Assembly (NCBI RefSeq): GCF_003425685.1
Contig: NZ_QJKM01000020.1
Location: 33,134 to 97,133, forward strand
Length of the DNA: 64,000 bases
DNA from: Rhizobium terrae
GTDB taxonomy: Bacteria; Pseudomonadota; Alphaproteobacteria; Rhizobiales; Rhizobiaceae
Reading direction: 5' to 3'
The position numbers and the translations under genes are program-made. This document shows positions 8,619 through 18,168 of the stretch, piece by piece. Each line of letters opens with the position of its first letter. The stretch's first letter is position 1. The notes beneath the pieces are model-generated. The model searched no databases and was not told the DNA's origin. It saw nothing but the letters and a program-made list of their open reading frames with translations.

Positions 8619-9506
8619 ATGGCTCAGCCAAATGTAGCGCGTGAACCCTCTATGGAAGAAATCTTGGCGTCGATTCGCCGGATCATTGAGAGCAATGAGC
8701 CGACGTCCGAGAATGTCCTGTCCCGCCCACTGCCGCCTGTCTATGGCGAAGAGGAGACCGATGAGGCCGAAGAGATGGGCTTCGCGCCGGACATGGCTGC
8801 CAACGACCCTGGTGTACCTTCGCGAAACGAGCCGATGAACTTCCCGTCCGCACCCATAAATCAGCCGGCCCAGTCGGAGCGCACGCTGTCGCTCGCCGAC
8901 GTGGCTGCAAGGGTGCGCGCGGCTTCCGTGAGACAGCAGGAGCCGGGCAATGTCCGCCTTGCCACCGCCTCGACGGCGCCCGCTCCGCCCGCGCCGGTTC
9001 AGGCTTCGCGCCGGGAAGAGCCTGCCTCCGAGCGCCCGTCGATGCCACGCATGCCGGAGTTCCGCGAGCCGGCTCCGGTCGCACCGCTCAATCCGCCGAC
9101 CGCCGCCGCCCAGCCGGCGGCACCACAGCCTGAACCGGTTCGTCGTCCTCCACCTTCGATTTTCGAACCGGCTGAGCCGGCTCCAGTAAAGTCCGAAACG
9201 CCTGTCCGGTCGGAACCTCGCCAGGAGCCGAGGCTTGCTCCGGAGCCCCCGGCCTCCCGCAGCCTGCCCGCAAAGATCGAGGAGGCGGCCAACCTTCTTT
9301 CCGTGGAAGCGGGAGCGCAGGTCGCAAAGTCGTTCAGCGAGCTTGCCGCCGTATTCAACGGCATGGAGCGTCGGTCTCTGGAAGACATGGCCGGAGACAT
9401 GCTGCGCCCGATGTTGCAGGAATGGCTGGACGACAATCTGCCGACGCTGGTGGAGCGGCTGGTGCGCGAGGAAATCGAACGGGTGGCGCGCGGCACACGC
9501 CGCTGA
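8619..9506 (+). CDS. popZ: PopZ-like polar organising protein (DUF2497)
   Basis: 295 residues. The N-terminal helix PSMEEILASIRRIIESNE (about 11-28) and C-terminal helices (residues ~225-290, with SLEDMAGDMLRPMLQEWLDD and NLPTLVERLVREEIERV) are the two conserved parts of PopZ/DUF2497, separated by a long Pro/Ala/Glu-rich disordered linker. In Caulobacter PopZ forms the polar hub that anchors the centromere-ParB complex; in Agrobacterium it marks the growing pole. The neighbouring valS is a conserved partner. Confidence 0.85.
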   Translation: MAQPNVAREPSMEEILASIRRIIESNEPTSENVLSRPLPPVYGEEETDEAEEMGFAPDMAANDPGVPSRNEPMNFPSAPINQPAQSERTLSLADVAARVRAASVRQQEPGNVRLATASTAPAPPAPVQASRREEPASERPSMPRMPEFREPAPVAPLNPPTAAAQPAAPQPEPVRRPPPSIFEPAEPAPVKSETPVRSEPRQEPRLAPEPPASRSLPAKIEEAANLLSVEAGAQVAKSFSELAAVFNGMERRSLEDMAGDMLRPMLQEWLDDNLPTLVERLVREEIERVARGTRR

Positions 9507-9677
9507 TCAAAGGGGGCAGCGGCGCGGGTCGTGGGCTGCTTGGCCGATCCGCCTCAAGCATGCTGCGCAAAAGTGTGCAACGGTTTTGCGATGACGACAT
9601 GCGCAGGAACAAGAAACTGAAGCGCGACGAGCGAACCTGAAAGAGCGCAACCGCGCTTTGGCCGGTTGATCGAAACG

Positions 9678-9706
9678 GCCGCTCCGGCGACGGGGCGGCT
9701 TTTTTA
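9678..9706 (+). terminator. intrinsic terminator after popZ
   Basis: Stem GCCGCTCC (9678-9685) with GGGGCGGC (9692-9699), 6-nt loop, followed by six T. Confidence 0.8.
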
Positions 9707-9772
9707 TTGACTTGGAACACCCCATCCTATTTACACCCAGCATCCCAAGACAAAGACAAAACGGGTCAGGAA

Positions 9773-12604
9773 ATGCTCGATAAGACCTATGATTCCGCAG
9801 CGGTAGAACCGAAGATCGCCCAGGCCTGGGACGAGGCGGACGCTTTTCGCGCCGGCGCCAATGCGAAGCCCGGGGCGGAAACCTTCACGATCGTGATCCC
9901 GCCGCCGAACGTCACCGGTTCGCTGCATATGGGCCATGCGCTCAACAACACGCTGCAGGACATCCTGATCCGCTTCGAACGCATGCGCGGCAAGGACGTG
10001 CTGTGGCAGCCGGGCATGGACCATGCAGGCATCGCCACCCAGATGGTCGTTGAGCGCCAGTTGATGGAACGCCAGCTTCCCGGCCGCCGTGACATGGGCC
10101 GCGAGGCCTTCGTCGACAAGGTCTGGGAGTGGAAGGCGGAATCGGGTGGCCTGATCTTCAACCAGCTGAAGCGGCTCGGCGCCTCCTGCGACTGGTCGCG
10201 CGAGCGTTTCACCATGGACGAAGGCCTTTCGGCCGCCGTCCTAGAAGTCTTCGTCACGCTCTACAAGCAGGGCCTGATCTACAAGGACAAGCGCCTCGTC
10301 AACTGGGACCCGAAGCTGTTGACCGCGATCTCCGACATGGAGGTCGAGCAGCTGGAGGTCAACGGCAATCTCTGGCATTTCCGCTATCCGCTGGAGCCGG
10401 GGGTCACCTACCAACATCCCGTCGCCTTTGACGAAGAGGGCAAGCCGACCGAGTTCGAGACGCGCGACTACATCGTCGTCGCGACGACACGCCCGGAAAC
10501 CATGCTTGGCGATACCGGCATTGCCGTAAACCCCGAGGACGAGCGCTACAGGTCGATCGTCGGCAAGCATGTCATTTTGCCGATCGTCGGCCGCAAGGTC
10601 CCGATCGTCGCCGATGACTACGCCGATCCGACAGCCGGCACCGGCGCCGTCAAGATCACGCCGGCGCACGACTTCAACGACTTCGAAGTCGGCAAGCGGG
10701 CCGGCCTGCGCGCTATCAACGTCATGAACGTCGACGGCACGATCACCATCAAGGACAACGAGGACTTCCTTGAAGGCCTCGACCATCCGGCGGCGCTGCA
10801 TGGCGCCTGGGATCGCCTTGAAGGCCAGGACCGCTTCACGGCGCGCAAGATCATCGTCGAGATTTTCGAAGAAGCCGGCCTCCTCGACAAGGTTGAACCG
10901 CACAAACACATGGTGCCGCATGGCGACCGCGGCGGCGTGCCGATCGAACCGCGCCTGACGGACCAATGGTGGGTGGACAACAAGACGCTGGCTCAGCCGG
11001 CGATCGCCTCGGTTCGCGAAGGCCGCACCAATTTCGTCCCGAAGAATTGGGAAAACACCTATTTCCAATGGATGGAAAACATCCAGCCCTGGTGCATCTC
11101 CCGTCAGCTCTGGTGGGGTCACCAGATACCGGCCTGGTACGGTCCGGACGGCCAGGTCTTCGTCGAGAAGACCGAAGAGGAGGCGCTCGAAGCCGCGATC
11201 CAGCATTATCTTGCGCATGAAGGTCCGTGGAAGGCCTGGGTGCAGGAAAGGATCGAGAACTACCAGCCGGGCGAAATCCTCACCCGCGACGAGGACGTGC
11301 TCGACACCTGGTTCTCCTCGGCACTCTGGCCTTTCTCGACGCTCGGCTGGCCGGAGAGGACGAAGGAACTCGCCCGCTATTATCCGACCAGCATCCTGGT
11401 CACCGGTTTCGACATCATTCCGTTCTGGGTCGTCCGCATGATGCAGATGGGCCTGCATTTCATGCGGGATGACGAAGGCAACGGCGTCGAACCGTTCCAC
11501 ACCGTCTATATCCATGCCCTGGTGCGGGACAAGAACGGCCAGAAGATGTCGAAGTCGAAGGGCAACGTCATCGACCCGCTGAGCTTGATCGACGAATACG
11601 GCGCGGACGCGCTGCGCTTCACGCTGGCGATCATGGCAGCCCAGGGCCGCGACGTGAAGCTCGATCCGGCCCGCATCGCCGGTTACCGCAACTTCGGCAC
11701 CAAACTGTGGAATGCCACCCGCTTTGCCGAAATGAACGGCGTCAAGCGCGACCCGGGCTTTTCGCCGGAAACGACGAAGCTGACGATCAACCGCTGGATC
11801 CTGACGGAACTTTCAAAGGCGGTGCTCGACGTGACCGAGGCGATCGAAGCTTTGCGCTTCAACGATGCGGCCGGCGCCCTCTACCGTTTCGTCTGGAACC
11901 AGGTCTGCGACTGGTATCTGGAACTTCTGAAGCCGGTTTTCGCCAGCGATGACGAGGCGGCCAAGGCTGAGGCGCAGGCTTGCGTGGCCTACGTTCTCGA
12001 AGAGACCTACAAGCTCCTGCATCCGTTCATGCCGTTCATGACGGAAGAGCTGTGGGCGCACACGGACACCGGTGACGGCCTGCTCTGCCATGCGGATTGG
12101 CCGGCGCCGGAATTCGCCGACGAGGCTGCGGCCGAAGAGATCAACTGGCTTGTGGATCTCGTCTCCGGTCTTCGTTCGGCCCGCGCTGAAATGAACGTGC
12201 CACCGTCCGCGATTGCCCCGCTCATCGTGGTGGGTGCAAACCAACTGACGCAATCCCGCTTGAAGCGCCACGAGGCGGCGATCAAGCGGCTCGCCCGCGT
12301 CGATAGTATCGCACTTGCGGAGGTTGCTCCGAAGGGTGCCGCCCAGATCGTCGTCGGAGAGGCGACCGCCTGCCTGCCGCTCGGCAACCTCATCGATCTT
12401 GCCGCCGAAAGGGCCCGTATCGAAAAGACGGTCGGCAAGACCGAGAGCGAGATGGACCGTATCGGCAAGAAACTGGCCAACGAAAAATTCATCGCCAATG
12501 CCGATCCGGAGGTCGTCGCCGCCGAGCGTGAGCGTTTCGCTGAGTTGGAAATCCAGATGGCCAACCTCAAGACGGCACTGCTTCGGATCAGCGAAGCCGG
12601 CTGA
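9773..12604 (+). CDS. valS: valyl-tRNA synthetase
   Basis: 943-residue class I aminoacyl-tRNA synthetase charging tRNA-Val. Visible: PPPNVTGSLHMGHALN (the HIGH motif, HMGH at residues 52-55), the CP1 editing region with TTRPETMLGDT and a GTGAVKITPAHD stretch, the KMSKSKGN motif near residue 591, tRNA-binding anticodon domain, and a C-terminal coiled coil (about 880-943) rich in ERARIEKTV and ELEIQMANLK. I chose ATG 9773; the frame extends upstream but that would overlap the terminator. Confidence 0.97.
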   Translation: MLDKTYDSAAVEPKIAQAWDEADAFRAGANAKPGAETFTIVIPPPNVTGSLHMGHALNNTLQDILIRFERMRGKDVLWQPGMDHAGIATQMVVERQLMERQLPGRRDMGREAFVDKVWEWKAESGGLIFNQLKRLGASCDWSRERFTMDEGLSAAVLEVFVTLYKQGLIYKDKRLVNWDPKLLTAISDMEVEQLEVNGNLWHFRYPLEPGVTYQHPVAFDEEGKPTEFETRDYIVVATTRPETMLGDTGIAVNPEDERYRSIVGKHVILPIVGRKVPIVADDYADPTAGTGAVKITPAHDFNDFEVGKRAGLRAINVMNVDGTITIKDNEDFLEGLDHPAALHGAWDRLEGQDRFTARKIIVEIFEEAGLLDKVEPHKHMVPHGDRGGVPIEPRLTDQWWVDNKTLAQPAIASVREGRTNFVPKNWENTYFQWMENIQPWCISRQLWWGHQIPAWYGPDGQVFVEKTEEEALEAAIQHYLAHEGPWKAWVQERIENYQPGEILTRDEDVLDTWFSSALWPFSTLGWPERTKELARYYPTSILVTGFDIIPFWVVRMMQMGLHFMRDDEGNGVEPFHTVYIHALVRDKNGQKMSKSKGNVIDPLSLIDEYGADALRFTLAIMAAQGRDVKLDPARIAGYRNFGTKLWNATRFAEMNGVKRDPGFSPETTKLTINRWILTELSKAVLDVTEAIEALRFNDAAGALYRFVWNQVCDWYLELLKPVFASDDEAAKAEAQACVAYVLEETYKLLHPFMPFMTEELWAHTDTGDGLLCHADWPAPEFADEAAAEEINWLVDLVSGLRSARAEMNVPPSAIAPLIVVGANQLTQSRLKRHEAAIKRLARVDSIALAEVAPKGAAQIVVGEATACLPLGNLIDLAAERARIEKTVGKTESEMDRIGKKLANEKFIANADPEVVAAERERFAELEIQMANLKTALLRISEAG

Positions 12605-12630
12605 TCGTAGCGATTCGGTCACCGTATCGG

Positions 12631-12668
12631 GATGCCGCGCCGAGCTATCGGGGCGGCATCTTGCGTTT
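12631..12668 (+). terminator. hairpin terminator after valS
   Basis: GATGCCGC paired with GCGGCATC, with inner CC/GG pairs, then a T-rich TTGCGTTT. Confidence 0.6.
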
Positions 12669-12791
12669 CAAACGATATAATCGCCGCCTATGCTCCACAG
12701 ATGTGCATCTGCGAACTCGCAGAAAGCCGCAATGTTGCCACATTGACACACCGGCGCCTTGGGAAAGATAAATTTCTAAATATATGCAGAA

Positions 12792-12812
12792 TTTTACCCA
12801 AACTTGGTAAAA
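12792..12812. promoter_or_regulatory. inverted repeat TTTTACC-N7-GGTAAAA
   Basis: Perfect 7-bp arms (12792-12798 and 12806-12812) in the AT-rich DNA between valS and the FadL-type gene, just upstream of the FNR/FixK box. A candidate operator of unknown owner. Confidence 0.45.
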
Positions 12813-12821
12813 CTTTGCGCA

Positions 12822-12835
12822 TTGATTAAAATCAA
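12822..12835. promoter_or_regulatory. FNR/FixK-type anaerobox
   Basis: TTGATTAAAATCAA is a perfect palindromic match to the CRP/FNR-superfamily consensus TTGAT-N4-ATCAA used by FnrN/FixK in rhizobia. It lies 131 bp upstream of the FadL-type start and is the only clear candidate target promoter. Confidence 0.65.
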
Positions 12836-12966
12836 CCCGCAGTCCTGACTTTTTTACGTAACTCAGAATGACATTTGCGGCGCGATGCGGTGAACACCCG
12901 AAAGTTGTCATTTAGGTTGAAGCCTCTACAGTGATTCCGATCACTTACCAGGGAGTGGGAGCAAAT

Positions 12967-14121
12967 ATGGTAAGAAAACACATTTCCACGGGGCTCTTGG
13001 CTCTTGCTGCGGTCGGGGCGGCGCATTCGTCGGCTTTGGCCGGCGGCTTTTCATGGGGCGAGGCAAGCACCGACATCCTCTACGAGCGCAAGAATGCGGC
13101 GATCGAGGCGGGTGTGACCTACGTCAATCCGCGTCGCGAGTTCGATACGATCAATGGCGTCAAGTCGAGCGACGATGCATTCTCGCAGGACTATTATATC
13201 CCGGATGTTGCAGCCATGGGCCGCGTCTCGGATGCTTTCGCCTGCGCGTTCACCTATACGCGGCCTTACGGTGCGGAGTCGGAATACGGGCCTAACGCGC
13301 GGGCGGCGGATGCCGCAGCAGGGCTTCCGGCCAGCGCGAATTATTACTTCAGCAAGAAGTTCGACACCAACGAATATGGCATTACCTGCGATGTCAGCCT
13401 CGCTGTCGGGCAGGGACGCCTGCATTTCCTTGGCGGCGGCTTCATGCAGGATTTCAGCTACACGGCCAGATCCTTCTACGGCACGCTTCGCCTCGATGAT
13501 GATTCTGCCTTCGGCTACCGTTTCGGCGTCGGCTATGACATTCCCGAATATGCCCTGCGCGCCCAGCTGATGTACCGCTCGAAGATCGATCACGAGGCCG
13601 ACGGCACTTTCACCCCGGCGGCCTTGGCTCCTCTGCTGGGTGTTGCGCCGGTTCGCGCCACCGGCCAGGGCACCCTGCCGCAGTCGGTGAAGCTCAGCGT
13701 CCAGAGCGGCGTTGCGCCGGGCTGGCTGGTATATGGCGCCGTGGAATGGACGGACTGGAGCGTGCTCGACACGCTGGACTACAACATCACCGGCCTTCCG
13801 CCGCAGCAGGACATCTACAACTGGCGTGACGGCTGGACCATCTCGGGCGGTGTCGGCCATCAGTTCACCGACAAGATCGTTGGTACCGTCAATATCCGCT
13901 GGGACAAAGGCGTCGGCAACGGTGCCGACATCATGACGGATACCTGGACCTTCGGTGCCGGTGCCGCCATTGACTGCGGCCCGGGCCAGCTGCGCGTCGG
14001 CGGCGCCGTCAGCTACCTGACCTCCGGCAGTCAGTCCACCGCCAAGGGTGCGAATTTCAACGCGACTGCGGATGGCGACTGGGCTTATGCGCTGACCGCC
14101 AGCTACAACATTAAATTCTGA
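12967..14121 (+). CDS. OmpP1/FadL family outer membrane transporter
   Basis: 384 residues from ATG 12967 (purine-rich GGGAGTGGGAG upstream). Residues 1-25 form a Sec signal peptide (hydrophobic GLLALAAVGAAHSSALA); the mature protein begins GGFSWG and continues as alternating beta strands ending in the aromatic C-terminal signature YNIKF, typical of an outer-membrane barrel. FadL-type proteins admit long-chain fatty acids or other hydrophobic compounds. The upstream region carries a perfect FNR/FixK box, suggesting oxygen-responsive control. Confidence 0.85.
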   Translation: MVRKHISTGLLALAAVGAAHSSALAGGFSWGEASTDILYERKNAAIEAGVTYVNPRREFDTINGVKSSDDAFSQDYYIPDVAAMGRVSDAFACAFTYTRPYGAESEYGPNARAADAAAGLPASANYYFSKKFDTNEYGITCDVSLAVGQGRLHFLGGGFMQDFSYTARSFYGTLRLDDDSAFGYRFGVGYDIPEYALRAQLMYRSKIDHEADGTFTPAALAPLLGVAPVRATGQGTLPQSVKLSVQSGVAPGWLVYGAVEWTDWSVLDTLDYNITGLPPQQDIYNWRDGWTISGGVGHQFTDKIVGTVNIRWDKGVGNGADIMTDTWTFGAGAAIDCGPGQLRVGGAVSYLTSGSQSTAKGANFNATADGDWAYALTASYNIKF

Positions 14122-14138
14122 GCATTCGATCTTACGGG

Positions 14139-14170
14139 ACGGAGGGAATGGTTTTGGCCGTTCCCTCCGT
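14139..14170 (+). terminator. hairpin after FadL-type gene
   Basis: ACGGAGGGAA (14139-14148) pairs perfectly with TTCCCTCCGT (14161-14170). There is no clear T-run, so termination is likely but not certain. Confidence 0.5.
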
Positions 14171-14637
14171 ATTCGTGTGAACTCGTGGATCCGCGAACGG
14201 GCTCCATCGTGGATGTCCACGAAGTTGCAGAAGTCGGGTTGTGACGATTTGGCAACACTTTTTTGCGACTATTGTCGGGCGCCTCGAGAGGCGGCGTTCT
14301 GTCCACTTCCCGCCACAAACGGGGCGCAGCGATAGACGGGTAACGGGCGCGGGCCGCGGGGGCGGGGCGCGTATTTTGGAGTAACATGGGCGGGTTTCTT
14401 AACGAAGAACCGGGCTTTTTGCGCGCTGACGGATGGATGTTTGCATCCGCCGGCCGTGCCACGGAAGCGACGGCAACAGGTCCTAGTCTTGCCGGAAACG
14501 GCATCTACAGTTTCCTTCGCCAGTCGGAAGGAGTGGTTCCCGGAAATCGCCGGAGTGACCGATCCGCGACGACTTGCAATGCTCGAGCTGCGGCTGCCGA
14601 TCCCATGGCGCTGCAGCGGCATGAGAGAAACTGAACG
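14171..14637. other. 467-bp non-coding leader of exoR
   Basis: No convincing gene. An open frame of 82 codons (14386-14634, + strand) sits directly before exoR with GGAG near its ATG, but its composition is unconvincing. The stretch holds the exoR promoter region and perhaps a long 5' leader. Confidence 0.5.
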
Positions 14638-15432
14638 ATGGCGAAGTCTGATATCGGATCCATGAGAGTATTGCTTCTTGGAGCGTCGTTCGCTTCGATT
14701 CTGGCCGGAACCGCAGCAGCGTTTGATATCAAGTCCGGCGTGACCAAGGAGTCCGGACCCTTCGACCTCTTCAAGTTCGGCTTCAAGGCCTACAAGAACG
14801 GCCAGAAGGAAGATGCCGTCGAAGCCTACCGGTATGCCGCGGAAAAGGGGCATACAGGTTCGCGCTGGGCGCTTGCCAACATGTATGCCTACGGCGATGG
14901 CGTCGCGAAGGACGATTTCGAAGCCTTCAAGATCTACAACGAGATCGCCGCGCAGGGCGTCGAGCCGGGTTCCGAGGACACCGGCTTTTTCATCAATGCC
15001 CTTCTGTCGCTTGCCAACTATTATCGGCGCGGCATTCCGGGAAGTCCGATCAAGCCCGACCTTTCGCAGGCTCGCCAGCTTTATTTCCAGGTCGCCTCGA
15101 CCTTCGGTGTTTCGGAAGCGCAGTTCCAGCTCGCCAAGATGATGCTGTCGGGCGAGGGTGGCGGCGCCAACATCCAGCAGGCCAAGAAATGGCTTAACCA
15201 GGCGCGCCGCAACGGCCATGCCGGAGCTATGGCGGTGTTCGGCAATGTTCTCTTTCAGGAAGGCCAGACGGTGCGCGGGCTTGCCTTCATGACGGCGGCG
15301 CTGGACAAATGCAGCGCCAAGGATTGCATCTGGATGCAGCAGTTGCAGGAACAGGCCTTCTCGGTTGCGGGCGAAGAAGATCGTCGCGGCGCTGTTGCCC
15401 TGTCCCAGCAGTTTGCCCAGGGCGCCGACTGA
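14638..15432 (+). CDS. exoR: ExoR, periplasmic Sel1-repeat regulator of ExoS-ChvI
   Basis: 264 residues with a signal peptide (hydrophobic residues 9-28, cleavage near ...TAAA-FD) and Sel1/TPR-like repeats: AVEAYRYAAEKGHTGSRWALANMYAYGDG, then QARQLYFQVASTFGV and AKKWLNQARRNGHAGAMAVFG. The sequence agrees closely with rhizobial ExoR, which in the periplasm binds and inhibits the sensor ExoS, keeping ChvI off and thereby controlling succinoglycan, motility and acid responses. Start may be ATG 14638 or 14662. It stands alone after a long leader. Confidence 0.92.
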   Translation: MAKSDIGSMRVLLLGASFASILAGTAAAFDIKSGVTKESGPFDLFKFGFKAYKNGQKEDAVEAYRYAAEKGHTGSRWALANMYAYGDGVAKDDFEAFKIYNEIAAQGVEPGSEDTGFFINALLSLANYYRRGIPGSPIKPDLSQARQLYFQVASTFGVSEAQFQLAKMMLSGEGGGANIQQAKKWLNQARRNGHAGAMAVFGNVLFQEGQTVRGLAFMTAALDKCSAKDCIWMQQLQEQAFSVAGEEDRRGAVALSQQFAQGAD

Positions 15433-15526
15433 ACCTTCGGGCCCGCCTGCCATGTCCGGTCCGCGTTTTCGCATGTCGCGCCGCAGAACGGCTGCGCGCC
15501 ATGCTTCGGCGATCTTGCGTTTCGTT

Positions 15527-16333
<807 letters not shown>

Positions 16334-16403
16334 CTCGTCCCTCCGTCTATTCCGCTTCCCTTTTAGCGAAACGGCAAGCGATGGGAAGGGCGAAGATGAG
16401 ATG

Positions 16404-16733
16404 TCAGATCGAGAAGCTCGTGCCACAGCCGCAGCTTGCCACCGCGTTCGGATTCTTGATCTGGAAGGACTGGCCGAGCAGGTTGTCGACGAAATCGATC
16501 TCCGAGCCTGCCATGTAGACAAGCGAAAGGCTGTCGATCAGCACCTTGGCGTCGCCGTTGGCAATGACCACGTCGTCGTCCTGAGGTGCCTCGGCCAGGT
16601 CGAACTTGTAGGAAAAGCCGGAACAGCCCCCGCCTTCCACCGAGACGCGAAGAGCCTGTTTGCCCGCATCGCCGCCGACGATTTCGGCGATCCGTCTGGC
16701 CGCGGCATCCGAAAGGGTTACATTCGCATTCAT
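16404..16733 (-). CDS. erpA: iron-sulfur cluster insertion protein ErpA
   Basis: 109-residue A-type Fe-S carrier. The three conserved cysteines are present: one in GGGCSGFSYKF near residue 37 and two in SCGCGTSF at the C-terminus. AGGAGG lies 5 nt before ATG 16733. ErpA delivers 4Fe-4S clusters to essential apoproteins. It is transcribed with xthA and is divergent from dgt, a common arrangement in Rhizobiales. Confidence 0.93.
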   Translation of the reverse strand: MNANVTLSDAAARRIAEIVGGDAGKQALRVSVEGGGCSGFSYKFDLAEAPQDDDVVIANGDAKVLIDSLSLVYMAGSEIDFVDNLLGQSFQIKNPNAVASCGCGTSFSI

Positions 16734-16889
16734 ATTCGCCTCCTGCCGGGTTCAAGGCCCGGTGAGATCCGGGAAGGAAGCCCGGAGAGATTCATGTCAC
16801 CTGCTTTGCGCAGAGCTCGTAGTATAGGTATGAAGACGTGAACGGCGCGTCAATGGGCAGCGGCCGGCGATGAAGAAACAGGTGAAGGC

Positions 16890-18107
16890 ATGACGATCGA
16901 TACGGTGGCGCTGGGGTTCGGCAGTGGCGAGCGTGCGGTCTACGCTTCCAATCCCTGGGCGTCGCGCGGCCGGCTTTTCCCCGAGAACAGCAGCCTGACG
17001 CGTTCCGAATTCCAGCGCGACCGCGACCGTATCGTCCATACCACGGCTTTCCGGAGGCTGAAGCACAAGACGCAGGTCTTCATCAGCCCGGACGGCGACC
17101 ACTACCGCACCCGGCTCACCCATACGGTCGAAGTCGCCCAAATTGCCCGCGCGCTCGCCCGCGCACTGAAGATCGACGAGGATCTGGCGGAGGGCGTGGC
17201 GCTGGTGCACGATTTCGGTCACACGCCGTTTGGCCACACCGGCGAGGATGCGCTGGACGAACTTCTGAAGCCCTATGGCGGTTTCGATCACAATGCGCAG
17301 TCGCTGCGGATCGTCACCAAGCTCGAACGCCGTTACGCCGAATTCGACGGGATCAATCTCACCTGGGAAAGCCTGGAGGGTCTGGTCAAGCACAACGGCC
17401 CGCTGCTGACCAAGGCGGGCGAAGGAACGCGCGGACCGGTGCCACAGCCGATCCGGGACTATTGCCTGCTGCACGACCTCGAAATCGCAAGCTATGCCAG
17501 CCTCGAAGCGCAGGTTGCGGCGATCGCCGACGATATCGCCTACAATACCCACGATATCGACGACGGCCTGCGCTCCGGGCTGCTGACGTTCGAGATGCTG
17601 GAGGACGTGCCGTTCCTGGCGACGCTGATGCGCGAGGTGAGGGAACGTTACCCGCATCTCGAAGACAGCCGGTTCGCCTACGAGATAACGCGCCGGCAGA
17701 TCACGCACATGGTGGAGGACGTCATCGGCGTTTCACAGGACAATCTCCGCAAGCTGGAGCCGCAAAGTGTCGCCGACATCCGCGCCGCCGACCAGGTCAT
17801 TTCCACTTTCTCCGGCGAAATGGCCGAAACCGACCGCCAGATCAAGAAACTGCTGTTCTCGCGCATCTACCGTCATCCGGACATCATGCGCATCCGCGCC
17901 GGCGCGGCGCAGATCGTCTCCGATCTTTTCAAGGCCTACATGAACGATCCGTCCCTCATGCGCAGCCATTATTGGGTCAACCATATTGCCGGACTGGGCG
18001 AGACCGCGCTTGCTCGCCATGTGGGGGATTATCTCGCCGGCATGACCGACACTTTCGCCATCAAGGCGCATGGCGAGCTGTTTGACCACACTCCTGATTT
18101 GCGCTAG
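16890..18107 (+). CDS. dgt: deoxyguanosinetriphosphate triphosphohydrolase-like protein
   Basis: 405 residues. The HD phosphohydrolase motifs are plain: RLTHTVEVAQIARALARAL, then ALVHDFGHTPFGHTGEDALD (HD pair) and a later DDIAYNTHDIDDGL. The enzyme removes triphosphate from dGTP or other dNTPs and helps set dNTP pools. It heads the co-oriented block that continues with argS 61 bp downstream. Confidence 0.93.
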   Translation: MTIDTVALGFGSGERAVYASNPWASRGRLFPENSSLTRSEFQRDRDRIVHTTAFRRLKHKTQVFISPDGDHYRTRLTHTVEVAQIARALARALKIDEDLAEGVALVHDFGHTPFGHTGEDALDELLKPYGGFDHNAQSLRIVTKLERRYAEFDGINLTWESLEGLVKHNGPLLTKAGEGTRGPVPQPIRDYCLLHDLEIASYASLEAQVAAIADDIAYNTHDIDDGLRSGLLTFEMLEDVPFLATLMREVRERYPHLEDSRFAYEITRRQITHMVEDVIGVSQDNLRKLEPQSVADIRAADQVISTFSGEMAETDRQIKKLLFSRIYRHPDIMRIRAGAAQIVSDLFKAYMNDPSLMRSHYWVNHIAGLGETALARHVGDYLAGMTDTFAIKAHGELFDHTPDLR

Positions 18108-18168
18108 GCACCCCGCCATTGTTAACGGCTCTTAACGGCCCCAGGACCGGCTTGCCCGGATGAGTGAC

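Noticed and set aside
14386..14634. 82-codon frame before exoR
   Set aside because: Ribosome site is present but composition is irregular and I recognise no family; left as part of the leader.
18122..18135. TTAA-N6-TTAA near argS as a CtrA site
   Set aside because: Spacer is six, not seven; not a canonical CtrA box.
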